From Euzebya rosea (GTDB lineage Bacteria; Actinomycetota; Nitriliruptoria; Euzebyales; Euzebyaceae), in NCBI RefSeq assembly GCF_003073135.1, contig NZ_PGDQ01000007.1:182634-246633 (forward strand): a stretch of 64,000 bases of DNA, given 5' to 3'. Made by a program: the position numbers and the translations under genes. The notes under the pieces are model-generated. The model ran no database searches, was not told the origin of the DNA, and worked only from the letters and a program-made list of their open reading frames with translations. Positions 27,102 through 36,032 of this stretch are shown piece after piece. Position 1 is the stretch's first letter, and each line of letters opens with the position of its first letter.

Positions 27102-27833
27102 TCAGAACGGCCAGTCGGGGTTGCCGGCGACGCCGTCCAGCTCGTCGTCGGTGGCGTTGAACACGATCCCCGACGGCACCTCGGTGGTGTCGTAGACCCA
27201 CACGGCCCCGTTGGAGGCCAGGCCCGTCCCCACGACCTCCAGCCGAAGGTCGTGCGACCCGTCGCCGATCGTGGCGTCGTACAGGTCGACGAAGGCGAAC
27301 TGGACCTTCTTGACCGCGTCGCCTGCGTCCTCCAGATCCATGGTCAGGTCGCCGTGCTGGGCGACCAGGTCACCGTCGACGTACAGGTTGGCGTCCACCC
27401 GGAAGCTGGTGCCGCCCTGACCGGCTGCGTTCTCGACCATGGCCTGCGGCGGGAACAGGTAGAGGTCGATGAGCAGGTTGTCGATCGCGCCGTCGTGGCT
27501 GCCCTCGAACGCGGGGGTGTAGGTCGGGTCCCACGCGTCGGTGACCTGCCAGGCGCTGGTGCCCGCGTACCCGCCGCCTGCGCCGCTCGTGACCGAGGCG
27601 GTCGGGGCGTTGCCGTCCCAGCCGGGCACGCCGTGGCCCTGGCCGGCGAGGTTGCCGACCTTGGTGTCGGCTTGGTGGATCCAGACGGGGGTGCGGCAGA
27701 CCTCCACGTCGTCGCTGGGGTCGGTGGTCGCACCGCCCTCCAGCAGCCTGCAGGCGTCGTCTGCGGCCACCGCTCCCGGGACCATTGCGGCAAGGACGAG
27801 GGCAAGGGCGGGGACTGCAGCGGACGGACGCAT
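27102..27833 (-). CDS. Secreted protein of unknown function
   Basis: 243 residues from an ATG at 27833 with a near-ideal AGGAGG six bases upstream. Residues 1-23 (MRPSAAVPALALVLAAMVPGAVA) are a Sec signal peptide with an AVA cleavage site. The mature part is rich in Gly, Asp and Ala, with two cysteines near its start and no domain I recognise. It includes WQVTDAWDPTYTPAFEGSHDGAIDNLLIDLYLFPPQ and a strand-rich half that resembles a beta-sandwich. The minus-strand frame extends upstream to 28730, but the signal peptide and ribosome-binding site fix this start. It is probably exported and free outside the cell. Confidence 0.75.
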   Translation of the reverse strand: MRPSAAVPALALVLAAMVPGAVAADDACRLLEGGATTDPSDDVEVCRTPVWIHQADTKVGNLAGQGHGVPGWDGNAPTASVTSGAGGGYAGTSAWQVTDAWDPTYTPAFEGSHDGAIDNLLIDLYLFPPQAMVENAAGQGGTSFRVDANLYVDGDLVAQHGDLTMDLEDAGDAVKKVQFAFVDLYDATIGDGSHDLRLEVVGTGLASNGAVWVYDTTEVPSGIVFNATDDELDGVAGNPDWPF

Positions 27834-27986
27834 CGTGAACCTCCTGGAGGGATGAACGGGTCGTGTCGACCCGGTTCGCGATGCTCCTGCGGAAATCCTC
27901 GTTCCGTTCTGAATCGTGTTCGGCATGCTGCCGGTCGGGTCGTTGACCTTCGGCGAACCGGTACTGGCCGTGCCAACCTCGACGGC

Positions 27987-28493
27987 ATGCCCAGTGACGT
28001 TCGCCTGCGGATCCCGTCGGTGCTGGCCCGCCTGATGATGGGGGCAGTCGCCATCGCTGGCTGCACGGGCTCCGAGACGCCGGCAACAGCCGCCCCCGAC
28101 GGCCCGGAGTCGTTCGTCGCAACGGTCGTCCACGACGGCCCGATGCTCGACCGGGGGCCCATCCCGTCGGCCCTGCGGCTCGACGGTGGGGACGCGTTCG
28201 TCGAGGCCTGGGACGGCCTCGGGGTCACCGACCCGCCCCCCGACGTCGACGCCGCCGACGACGTCCTCGTGATCCGGTTCGCCGACGAGGTCGGTTGCGA
28301 GTTCGTGTTCGAGTCCGCTGACCTGGTCGACGGGACCGTTGTCGTCACCGGCGCCGGGTCCGACGAACCGATGTCCTGCCAGCCGGCGCCTCGGCCCCGC
28401 CTGCTCGCCCTCGCGATCCCGGACGCGATCCCCATCGACGACGTCGCCGTCGAGGGTTGGACCGACCTGCTCGTGGTCGGCACTGTCGACTGA
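27987..28493 (+). CDS. Putative lipoprotein of unknown function
   Basis: 168 residues from ATG 27987. The N-terminus has basic residues, a hydrophobic stretch and AIAGC at residues 22-26, a lipobox with Cys26 as the lipidated residue. The mature part is acidic, with a repeated strand pattern (VLVIRFADEVGCEFVFESADLVDGTVVVTG) and two further cysteines that may form a disulfide. No family recognised. It diverges from the secreted protein at 27.1 kb and converges with the lipid kinase, 13 bases apart. The frame is open upstream to 27252, but that is antisense to the secreted gene. Confidence 0.65.
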   Translation: MPSDVRLRIPSVLARLMMGAVAIAGCTGSETPATAAPDGPESFVATVVHDGPMLDRGPIPSALRLDGGDAFVEAWDGLGVTDPPPDVDAADDVLVIRFADEVGCEFVFESADLVDGTVVVTGAGSDEPMSCQPAPRPRLLALAIPDAIPIDDVAVEGWTDLLVVGTVD

Positions 28494-28506
28494 CCGGCCG
28501 GGGCGG

Positions 28507-29412
28507 CTACTGGGGCGGCGGGATCCGGAGGCGGTAGCTGGCCGGTTCGATGCGGTAGCTCCGAGGGGTGTCGGTGGCGGCGGCGAGGTCGCCGTCGGCG
28601 TTGTGGGCCAGGCGGGGGCCGAGGATCTCCACCCGGCTGCCGCGAGCAGACACGACGTCGTCGCGGTCGACGTGGGTGCCACGCGCCAGCGCCATGCCGA
28701 AGGCGGTGCGGGCGGCCGGGCCGACCGCATGGCTGACCACCACGTCGAGGAGGCCGTCGTCGGGGCGTGCCGACGGCACGGCTGGGGTTCCCCCGCCGAT
28801 CGTCGGGCCGTTGCCGACGATCACCATCAGCGCCGGGTCGCCCAGGTCGATCCGCTCGCCGTCGACCCGCACCTCCACCTGCAGGCCCTCCGCGGCCACG
28901 CCGGCGACCATCGCACCGAGGGGATAGGCCAACGCGCCGAGGGAGGCCTTCAGGTCGTCGGCACGACGGGCGGCCTCGACCCCGATGCCGACGTGCACGG
29001 CGTTGACCACGACCTGGTCGTCGTCGCCGACGAGCACGTCCATGCGACGGACCGGCCCGTCACGCAGCACCGCTGCGGCGCCGTCGGGGTCGGTGGGGAT
29101 GCCGAGGTGCCCGGCGAAGTCGTTGCCGGTGCCCAGCGGGACCAGCCCGAGCTCCAGCTCGTCGGTCAGGCCGAGGGCCCGGGCGCGGTCGACCAGCAGG
29201 TGCAGTGATCCGTCGCCGCCGCAGGCCACGACGGTCCGGCCGTCGGCGGCGCGCAGGGCGTCGTCGACGTCGTCGGGACCGTCGGTGGCAACGACCTCGG
29301 CGGTGCCGAGCTCGCGGCAGACCGCGTCGACGAACGCCTGGTCGTCGGTGCCGGCAGCGGTGTTGCGGACGAGGAGGTACCCCCGCCCGCCGCTGCTAGA
29401 GGTACTGGCCAG
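28507..29412 (-). CDS. Second diacylglycerol/lipid kinase family protein, possible CTG start
   Basis: The catalytic domain is clear: [31 protein letters not shown], and the C-terminal [14 protein letters not shown] with [10 protein letters not shown]. The first conventional start in frame is a GTG at 29229, inside the catalytic loop VVACGGDG, which would remove the N-terminal strand. In the same frame upstream the sequence reads [13 protein letters not shown], the expected first strand and NPxxG-like turn, and stays open into the 3' end of arc. A CTG at 29412, overlapping arc by 17 bases, gives 301 residues, the normal length. I annotate from that codon; translation by coupling to arc would explain it. 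Substrate unknown. Confidence 0.72.
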   Translation of the reverse strand: MASTSSSGGRGYLLVRNTAAGTDDQAFVDAVCRELGTAEVVATDGPDDVDDALRAADGRTVVACGGDGSLHLLVDRARALGLTDELELGLVPLGTGNDFAGHLGIPTDPDGAAAVLRDGPVRRMDVLVGDDDQVVVNAVHVGIGVEAARRADDLKASLGALAYPLGAMVAGVAAEGLQVEVRVDGERIDLGDPALMVIVGNGPTIGGGTPAVPSARPDDGLLDVVVSHAVGPAARTAFGMALARGTHVDRDDVVSARGSRVEILGPRLAHNADGDLAAATDTPRSYRIEPASYRLRIPPPQ

Positions 29413-31141
29413 TCTGCACGCTCTCGATCGACTTGCCGGGCTCGTTGCCGTCCCCGATGAGCGTGCGGACGTACACGATCCGCTCGCCCTTCTTGCCGGA
29501 GATGCGGGCCCAGTCGTCGGGGTTGGTGGTGTTGGGCAGGTCCTCGTTCTCCTTGAACTCGTCCCTGATGGCGATCTGCAGGTCCTCGGCCTTGATGCCC
29601 TTCTGGCCCTCGTCGAGGAACCGCTTGATCGCCAGCTTCTTGGCCCGTGCGACCACGTTCTCGATCATGGCGCCGGAGTTGAAGTCCTTGAAGTACAGGA
29701 CCTCCTTGTCCCCGTTGGCGTAGGTGACCTCGAGGAACCGGTTGGAGTCGTCGTCGGCGTACATCCGCTCGACGGTCTGGCTGACCAGCGCCCTGCAGGC
29801 GTCCTCCTCCGATCCGTACTCCTTGACCAGGTCGGGGTGCAGCGGCAGGCCCGCGTGCAGGTAGATCGCGAAGATCTCCTTGGCCGCCTCGGCGTTGGGA
29901 CGTTCGATCTTGATCTTCACGTCGAGGCGTCCGGGACGCAGGATCGCCGGGTCGATCATGTCCTCGCGGTTGGAGGCACCGATGACGATGACGTCCTTGA
30001 GGGTCTCCACACCGTCGATCTCGCTGAGCAGCTGCGGGACGATGGTCGTCTCCACGTCGGAGGACACGCCCGACCCGCGGGTGCGGAAGATCGAGTCCAT
30101 CTCGTCGAAGAACACGATGACGGGGTGGCCCTCGGCGACCTTCTCGCGGGCCCGCTGGAAGATCAGCCGGATCTGCCGTTCGGTCTCGCCGACGTACTTG
30201 TTCAGCAGCTCCGGGCCCTTGATGTTGAGGAAGTACGACCGGGCGTCGTCGCGGCCTTCCTTCTCCGCGACCCGCTTGGCCAGGGAGTTGGCGACGGCCT
30301 TGGCGATCATCGTCTTGCCGCAACCGGGGGGGCCGTACAGCAGGATGCCCTTCGGCGGCCGCAGCTCGTGCTCGACGAAGAGGTCGGCGTGGAGGAACGG
30401 CAGCTCGACCGCGTCCTGGATGGCCTCGATCTGGGGTCCGAGCCCACCGATGTCGGTGTAGGCGATGTCGGGCACCTCCTCGAGGACGAGCTCCTCGACC
30501 TCGGGCCGGTTCAACCGCTCGAGGGCGTACCCCGACCGCGACTCGACCATCACGTGGTCGCCGCTGCGCAGCGGCGAGTCCATCAGGGCGTCGGACATCC
30601 GCACGACCTGCTCGTCGTCGGTGTGGCCGATCACGAGCAACCGGCCGTCGCCCATGACCTCCTTGACGGCCATGACCTCACCGATGATCTCGTAGCCGGC
30701 GGCCTCCACGACGTTGAGCGCCTCGTTGAGGACGACCTCCTGGCCCTGCCGCAGCTCGCCGACCTCGACGTCGGGGCTGACGTTCACCCGCAGCTTGCGC
30801 CCCTGGGTGAAGATCTCGACGGTTTCCTCCGTCGGGCCCGGCCCGAGGTAGACGCCGTAGCCGCTGGGCGGGGCGGCGAGCTTCTCGACCTGTTCCTTCA
30901 GCCCGATGATCTGCTCGCGCGCGTCCCGCAGGGTGTCGGCCAGCTTGCCGTTCTGGGCCATGGCCCCCGACAGCTGCGACTTGGACTCCAGCAGCCGTTC
31001 CTCCAGGGCGCGCACCCGGCTCGGCGAGTCGTCGAGGCGACGACGGAGCATCGTGGCCTCTTCCTCGAGGAACTGCACTCTGGTGCGGAGGGTCTCCTCC
31101 GACTCACCGGTCGGGGTGGTACCTGGCTGGTCCTCGGACAT
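29396..31141 (-). CDS. arc: Proteasome-associated ATPase Arc (Mpa)
   Basis: 581 residues from ATG 31141, which follows AGGAGG. Residues 15-90 form the coiled coil that captures Pup. Two OB-fold regions follow. The AAA module has GPPGCGKT (Walker A), [10 protein letters not shown] (Walker B) and [20 protein letters not shown] (second region of homology with arginine fingers). The protein ends GQYL, the tail that docks in PrcA pockets and opens the gate. It unfolds pupylated proteins and feeds them to the 20S core. An in-frame ATG at 31159 would add six residues without a ribosome-binding site. Its 3' end overlaps the lipid kinase frame. Confidence 0.96.
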   Translation of the reverse strand: MSEDQPGTTPTGESEETLRTRVQFLEEEATMLRRRLDDSPSRVRALEERLLESKSQLSGAMAQNGKLADTLRDAREQIIGLKEQVEKLAAPPSGYGVYLGPGPTEETVEIFTQGRKLRVNVSPDVEVGELRQGQEVVLNEALNVVEAAGYEIIGEVMAVKEVMGDGRLLVIGHTDDEQVVRMSDALMDSPLRSGDHVMVESRSGYALERLNRPEVEELVLEEVPDIAYTDIGGLGPQIEAIQDAVELPFLHADLFVEHELRPPKGILLYGPPGCGKTMIAKAVANSLAKRVAEKEGRDDARSYFLNIKGPELLNKYVGETERQIRLIFQRAREKVAEGHPVIVFFDEMDSIFRTRGSGVSSDVETTIVPQLLSEIDGVETLKDVIVIGASNREDMIDPAILRPGRLDVKIKIERPNAEAAKEIFAIYLHAGLPLHPDLVKEYGSEEDACRALVSQTVERMYADDDSNRFLEVTYANGDKEVLYFKDFNSGAMIENVVARAKKLAIKRFLDEGQKGIKAEDLQIAIRDEFKENEDLPNTTNPDDWARISGKKGERIVYVRTLIGDGNEPGKSIESVQTGQYL

Positions 31142-31163
31142 GCTGGTCCTCCTTGTCAATCGT

Positions 31164-31197
31164 GAGGGGGATTATGGCAGGCCGGGCATGGTCTGCC
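31164..31197 (-). promoter_or_regulatory. Possible arc promoter region and upstream hairpin
   Basis: On the minus strand a CATAAT hexamer lies about 25 bases upstream of the arc ribosome-binding site, spaced well for a start of transcription just ahead of the leader. Overlapping it, GGCAGGCC (31176-31183) and GGTCTGCC (31190-31197) form an 8-bp stem with one wobble pair, which may instead end the subtilase transcript. No good -35 hexamer is visible. Confidence 0.3.
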
Positions 31198-31225
31198 TCG
31201 CTGTCGTGACGACTGCCGAGCCGCA

Positions 31226-33715
31226 TCAACCGGGTGTGCACCCCTGCCCGGCGAGGATCTCGAGCAGGTCCTCGGTGGTGTCGTCGTCGATCCGGTCGCG
31301 GCCACCGATGACGTACAGCTGACCGCCGAAGTCGCAGAAGGTGCTGCGGGTCGCCGCGGTGATGGGCTGTCCGGCCATGCCCTCCAGCGGCAGGTACCAG
31401 TTGCCCTGGCCGGCGATGAGGGATGCCGAGAGGACATCGGTGAACCCGTCGCGCAGGTTCACGGCGACGGTCGCGGCCCGCTCGATGGCCCCGTCGCGGT
31501 CGATGGCCATCTCGCCGGCGTAGAGGTCGAAGACGGCGAGCGCGGTGTCGATCCGTGTGGCGCCGCCGGCACGGGACGTCGGGAACCCGAGATCGGCGAT
31601 CTGCTGCATCGTGGCGGCGGAGACCGCGACCTCTCCACCCACGACGACCACCCGGTCGGGATCGAGCCGGCGAAGCTCCTCGGCGGTGGTCGGGTGCAGC
31701 GCCTCGGGGTTGGTCACCAGCGTGGGGATGCCGTAGTACGCGGCCATCTGGCCGGCGGTGACGGCGTCGGCGTAGTCCCGGCCCGAGGTGACGAAGGCCC
31801 AGCTGCGGGTCGGGATGTCCCCGGCCAGCGACTTCAGCTGCTGGACGACGGCGGACGCCCGCACGGCGGTGTCCTCGCGGCCGATCCCGGCGATCCGCTG
31901 CACGGTGATGCCGAGGCTGCGCAGCTCGTCGTCGACGACGGCGGGGATGGCCGCGGTGCCGCCCATGACGTACACGACGGGCTGGCTGGTCCCGAAGTCG
32001 AGGACGCGCAGCAGCTCCTCTCGGGTGCGCGGGTCCAGCGGACCGGTGTGGGAGGTGTAGAGGAGCGAACCGATCCCGAGGCCCAGCGCGGCACCGGACA
32101 GGGCGTCGGCGAAGTCGTCGACCCGGGCAAGCACGGCGAAGGGCCGGCTGCCTGCCGGGTTGCCGCGGCTGATGGCGACCGCCTGGCTGATCGGGTCGGT
32201 CGTGTCGAGGTCCCCCGGGTCCGACACCCGGACGGCGACGGGTGCCAGCGGGCCGACGGCGAAGTCGGGGTCGGGCTCCAGCGGCGGGATCGGCTGGCCG
32301 CTGGCGAGGAGGGCCATGGCGGCACCGACGTCGAGCACCCCCCAGCCGTAGTCGTCGTCACGGCCGGTCGGGCCGGCATCGGTGGCGGTGCCCTCCAGCA
32401 ACGCCTCGACCTCGTCCACTGACAGGGTCCGTCCGGTGTCGGAGGCGTGCTGTCGCAGCAGCGCCGCGGCCGCCGCGACGTAGGGCGTGGAGAACGACGT
32501 GCCCTGGGTGGCCTCCAGCCGGGCGCCGTGGGGGTCGGCCAGCGAGGGGGTGCAGCCGGTCCCGAGGTCGTACTGCTTGGGTTCGACCAGGCTGGTCGTC
32601 AGGACGGCCTCGCTGGCCAGGTCCGCGAGGGTGCTGGGGCAGTTGCGGGCCTGGCCGCCGGGCGCGCTGAGGTCGATGTAGGGGTTGAACTGGCTGTACC
32701 CAGCTCGGCTGCCGCTGGGTCCGGTGGCCCCCACGGAGATGGCCCCGTTGCAGGACGCGGGGATGCTGTTGGCGTTGCTCTGGGCGTTGCCGGCCGAGGA
32801 CACCACCACGATGCCGGCGGCACGGGCCTGGTCGATCGCCGCCTGGTAGGCCGCCGTGCACTCGTTGGCGGAGGTGCCGAAGCTGAGGTTCATGGCCAGG
32901 GGCGGCTCGTCGAGCTGCGACAGGTAGGCCATGGCGGTGATGGCGTCGGAGTCGGCCGGTCCGCGCGGGCAGTCGTTGAGGGGCGAGGTGAGGGAGATGT
33001 CGATGATGCGGGGGTTCCACAGCACCCCGGCGATGCCCTGGCCGTTGTTGCCGGCCGCGCCGACGACCCCGGCGACCGCGGTCCCGTGGGCGATGCCGCA
33101 CTCGTCGTTGTTGGGCTGCCCCTGCACGATGACGCCGCTGGCCGACCGCAGGCTGGCCACGACGGTGCCGGCGAGCTCCGGGTGGGTGGCGTCGACCCCG
33201 GAGTCCACGACGGCGATCAAGGGGCGGCCCTCTCCCTCTCGTCCGCCGCCGGTGGCGTGATCCCACGCCTGCTCGATGTTGGTTTGCTGGTGCGCCCACT
33301 GCAGGTCGTAGGAGGTGTCGTTGGGCACCGCGTGGAACTCGCGCTGCACGTCGGGCTCCACGGCGAGCACGTCACCTCGGGACCGGAGCGCCTCGGCCAC
33401 GACGTCGGCGGTCCCCGGCGCGGTGGTGACCAGCCGAACCCGGTCGGCGAGGGCAACGGCGTCGCGCGCCCCCAGGGCACGGGTGGGTAGGGGCGCCGCC
33501 CAGGACGTCCTGGCGGTCCCCTCGTCCAGCGTCACCAGCAGGCGGTCCGGGAGCACCGACGCGTCGCGGGTCAGCGGCTGGGTGGGCAGGGCCACGTCGT
33601 CGGATCGTGCCGGACGGGCGCCCTCGGCCGCCGCGACGGGCACGACGCCGAGCGTGGCGACGAGCATCCCGAGGACCACGAGGAGGACTGACGGCGTTCG
33701 GCTGACGCGAGGCAA
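31226..33715 (-). CDS. Secreted S8 subtilase with cell-wall-binding type 2 repeats
   Basis: 829 residues. A signal peptide covers 1-29 (cleavage after VAAA) and a propeptide-like region runs to about 135. The S8 domain follows, with catalytic Asp171 (VVDSGVD), His210 (AHGTAVAG), oxyanion Asn310 (SSAGN) and Ser407 (GTSFSTP). Residues from about 490 to the end form three cell-wall-binding type 2 repeats, each with a strand such as VVYVMGGTAAIP, VVVVGGEVAVS or LYVIGGRDRI. It is probably exported and held at the wall, cutting surface or external proteins. The final Cys in GQGCTPG pairs with others unknown. Its proximity to arc is probably chance. Confidence 0.9.
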   Translation of the reverse strand: MPRVSRTPSVLLVVLGMLVATLGVVPVAAAEGARPARSDDVALPTQPLTRDASVLPDRLLVTLDEGTARTSWAAPLPTRALGARDAVALADRVRLVTTAPGTADVVAEALRSRGDVLAVEPDVQREFHAVPNDTSYDLQWAHQQTNIEQAWDHATGGGREGEGRPLIAVVDSGVDATHPELAGTVVASLRSASGVIVQGQPNNDECGIAHGTAVAGVVGAAGNNGQGIAGVLWNPRIIDISLTSPLNDCPRGPADSDAITAMAYLSQLDEPPLAMNLSFGTSANECTAAYQAAIDQARAAGIVVVSSAGNAQSNANSIPASCNGAISVGATGPSGSRAGYSQFNPYIDLSAPGGQARNCPSTLADLASEAVLTTSLVEPKQYDLGTGCTPSLADPHGARLEATQGTSFSTPYVAAAAALLRQHASDTGRTLSVDEVEALLEGTATDAGPTGRDDDYGWGVLDVGAAMALLASGQPIPPLEPDPDFAVGPLAPVAVRVSDPGDLDTTDPISQAVAISRGNPAGSRPFAVLARVDDFADALSGAALGLGIGSLLYTSHTGPLDPRTREELLRVLDFGTSQPVVYVMGGTAAIPAVVDDELRSLGITVQRIAGIGREDTAVRASAVVQQLKSLAGDIPTRSWAFVTSGRDYADAVTAGQMAAYYGIPTLVTNPEALHPTTAEELRRLDPDRVVVVGGEVAVSAATMQQIADLGFPTSRAGGATRIDTALAVFDLYAGEMAIDRDGAIERAATVAVNLRDGFTDVLSASLIAGQGNWYLPLEGMAGQPITAATRSTFCDFGGQLYVIGGRDRIDDDTTEDLLEILAGQGCTPG

Positions 33716-33837
33716 GGGGGGCGAGCTTTCGGCTGGCTGGACGATGGCTGACCGCCACCGTACTCATGGGACGTCCGGGAGCCGCGAAACGTTGTCGGTC
33801 GGTCACCGACGTTGCGGCTCACCCTCCGTGACGGGTG

Positions 33838-34740
33838 CTACGGGAGCTGTCCCGGACGGGGCCCCACGGGTGCATCTTCGGCCGGCTCGGCGTCGGCCCC
33901 TGCAGCACCCTGCGAGCCAGTGGTGTCCTCGGGTGCCTCCAGCGGCACCATGCGGCGGGCCGTCGTCAGGAACGCCGTGTGGGCGACCATCCGGTGGTCC
34001 GGCCGGACGGCGAGGCCGTCGACGTGCCAGGTGCGGTGCATCGTCTCGCTGGTCTGGGTCAGGCCCCAGCGGGGGTCGGCATCCAGCACCTCGCGAAGGC
34101 GCATGACCTGCGTGACGGTCGGGGTGTAGGCGATCAGCATCCCACCGGGGTGGACCGCGTTCGCCGCGGCGTCGACGTGGGCCCACGGCTCGAGCATGTC
34201 CAGGACGAGCCGGTCACAGCGGTGTTCGGTCAACGCCTCGGCGAGGTCGGCCACGGTCAACGACCAGTTCTCGGGATGCCCACCCATGCGGCGGGTGACG
34301 TTGGCGAGGGCGACCTCGGCGTGGTCCTCGCGGAGCTCGTAGGAGATGACGCGACCCTCGGGGCCGACGGCACGGAGCAACGCGCAGGTCAGCGCACCCG
34401 ACCCCGCCCCGGCCTCGATGACCGTCGAGCCCGGCACGACATCGCCGAGCGTGACGATCATCGCCTGGTCCTTGGGGTAGACGACCTGCGCCCCACGAGG
34501 GGCCTTCAGCGTCCAGTCCACCGTCGTCGGTCGGACGGCCGTGAGCTTGGCGCTCATCGTGGAGACGACGGTGCTGCCCTCCGGCTGCCCGATCAGCTGG
34601 TCGTGCCGGATGATGCCGCGATGGAAGTGGTAGTCCTTGCCCTCCTCCAGCTCGAACATGAAGCGGCGGCCCTTGCGGTCCATCAGGATGACGGTGTCCC
34701 CGACCGAGAGGGGGTCGGGATGTCCTGCATGGCGGATCAC
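33838..34740 (-). CDS. trmI: tRNA (adenine-58-N1)-methyltransferase TrmI
   Basis: 300 residues with the TrmI layout: a small N-terminal domain (DRKGRRFMFELEEGKDYHFHRG), then the SAM-binding core with VIEAGAGSGALTCALLRAVG, VISYELREDHAEVA and LVLDMLEPW. It makes m1A58 in the T-loop of tRNAs. The gene is linked to the proteasome region in mycobacteria too (Rv2118c). The ATG at 34740 overlaps the TtuA-like gene by four bases, so it is translationally coupled to another tRNA-modification enzyme acting on the same T-loop. The last 40 residues are acidic and Gly/Ala-rich. Confidence 0.92.
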   Translation of the reverse strand: MIRHAGHPDPLSVGDTVILMDRKGRRFMFELEEGKDYHFHRGIIRHDQLIGQPEGSTVVSTMSAKLTAVRPTTVDWTLKAPRGAQVVYPKDQAMIVTLGDVVPGSTVIEAGAGSGALTCALLRAVGPEGRVISYELREDHAEVALANVTRRMGGHPENWSLTVADLAEALTEHRCDRLVLDMLEPWAHVDAAANAVHPGGMLIAYTPTVTQVMRLREVLDADPRWGLTQTSETMHRTWHVDGLAVRPDHRMVAHTAFLTTARRMVPLEAPEDTTGSQGAAGADAEPAEDAPVGPRPGQLP

Positions 34741-35780
34741 GCGTTCACGTCCTGTTCGGGGGGTGATGTCTCGGCCGCGTCGTCACCGACGGGGCGGTCG
34801 ACCAGCTGCAGCAGCCGGCCACGGGTTCGGCAGAAGGCGCAGACGGGCGTCTGGCCGGGTTGGTGCGCCGGTGTGGGCAGACCACAGTCGGCGCACGGGA
34901 CCAGCGAGGTGTCGAAGTGCTGGCCCTGGTCGAAGTGTTCGTCGCGGACCCGGTCGAGGAAGCCGAAGAGGAAGTGGGCCTTGGTCCCGGGGGCCGCGCG
35001 CTCGAGCTCGTTGAGGGCGTCCTTGTACCGCATGACGGTGTTGCCCTCGACCAGCGGGCACTCCTCGACGACGTAGTCGAGTCCCTTGATGACGCAGTAG
35101 GCGGCCATCTCGCGTTCGGTCAGGCGGTACAGCGGCTTGACCTTGCGGGCCAGGCCCCCCTCGCTGGCCGGCAGCATCGGCGACTGGCGCGCCATGAACT
35201 CCGTCTGCCAGCGCAGGACGTTGCCGAACAGCTGCGCTGCCTCGTCGTCGAGGTTGTGCCCGGTGGCCATGACGTCGTAGCCGTGCCGCAGGGCCGTCTT
35301 GTTGAAGACGTAGCGCTTGGACAGGCCGCAGGTGCCGCAGGCCGCACGCCCGACCCCGTTCTTCTTCTTCTTGTCGCTGCGGCGCGGGTGCTTGACCGAG
35401 TCGGGGATGTCGAAGCCGTACTCCTCGGCGAGGTCCTCGACGTGCAGCTTCACGCCGCGGCGTTCGGCGTAGTCACGCACGATGCGCTCCGACCGGGTGG
35501 AGTACCCACCGATCCCGAGGCCCAGGTACAGGCCCGAGGCGTTGTAGCCCATGTCGAGGAGGATGTCCCACAGGGCGAGGGAGTCCTTGCCGCCGCTGAC
35601 CGCGACGAGGATCTCGTCGTCGTAGCGCAGCATCCCGTAGGCATCGATCGCGACGCGGACCTGGGTGCGGATGTGGTCGACGAAGCACTCGCCGCAGTAG
35701 CGGGTGCGATGACGCGCCAGGTCGATGACGGCGTCGGCGTCCTTGCAGCCGAGGCAGCGGCCGCCGCTGGGCCTACCCAT
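34737..35780 (-). CDS. TtuA/TtcA-family tRNA 2-thiolation enzyme
   Basis: 347 residues from ATG 35780. It has an N-terminal zinc finger (C9, C12, C29, C32), the PP-loop VSGGKDS at 61-67, a CGTC pair and a later Cys in VEECPLVEGN that match the three cysteine ligands of the TtuA iron-sulfur cluster, and a C-terminal zinc finger (CADC, CAFC). TtuA thiolates position 54 of tRNA in thermophiles using the ubiquitin-like TtuB as sulfur donor. The preceding gene encodes such a carrier and overlaps it by eight bases. The next gene, trmI, modifies nearby A58. Related Ncs6/TtcA enzymes act on other tRNA positions, so the exact base is uncertain. Confidence 0.85.
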   Translation of the reverse strand: MGRPSGGRCLGCKDADAVIDLARHRTRYCGECFVDHIRTQVRVAIDAYGMLRYDDEILVAVSGGKDSLALWDILLDMGYNASGLYLGLGIGGYSTRSERIVRDYAERRGVKLHVEDLAEEYGFDIPDSVKHPRRSDKKKKNGVGRAACGTCGLSKRYVFNKTALRHGYDVMATGHNLDDEAAQLFGNVLRWQTEFMARQSPMLPASEGGLARKVKPLYRLTEREMAAYCVIKGLDYVVEECPLVEGNTVMRYKDALNELERAAPGTKAHFLFGFLDRVRDEHFDQGQHFDTSLVPCADCGLPTPAHQPGQTPVCAFCRTRGRLLQLVDRPVGDDAAETSPPEQDVNA

Positions 35781-35976
35781 GCGAGCCGCCGGAGATGACC
35801 GGCCGGATCTCGACCTCGGCATCGGCGGGCAGCACCGCCTTGGCCGTCACCAGGGTGTTGTCGTGGATCACCAGGACCGTCTCGGGGTTGATGTCCAGCT
35901 GGGCCAGCATCTCGCTGACCTGGGCTGGGCCGTCGACCTCGACGGTCCGGTCGGGGTTGCGCAGTCGTACCTTCAT
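35773..35976 (-). CDS. TtuB/ThiS-like ubiquitin-fold sulfur carrier with a three-residue tail
   Basis: 67 residues with the beta-grasp pattern of small sulfur carriers: MKVRLRNPDRTVEV, then LAQLDINPETVLVIHDNTLV and DAEVEIRPVISGG. The ISGG end is the same as in Thermus TtuB, but here Ser-His-Gly follows before the stop. Sulfur carriers must expose Gly-Gly at their end to be activated, so this one would need trimming or would work differently. The tail codons overlap the start of the TtuA-like gene. It diverges from the DUF1802 gene over 56 bases. ThiS or MoaD are alternatives, yet no thiamine or molybdopterin gene is close. Confidence 0.85.
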   Translation of the reverse strand: MKVRLRNPDRTVEVDGPAQVSEMLAQLDINPETVLVIHDNTLVTAKAVLPADAEVEIRPVISGGSHG

Positions 35977-36032
35977 CGGACCCGCGATCCTAACGGCGGT
36001 GCGCCGGGATCGTCACGGCGTAGCGTGGACTC

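Noticed and set aside
35773..35976. ThiS or MoaD assignment for the small ubiquitin-fold protein
   Set aside because: No thiamine or molybdopterin genes are near, and the ISGG end and neighbour match TtuB.
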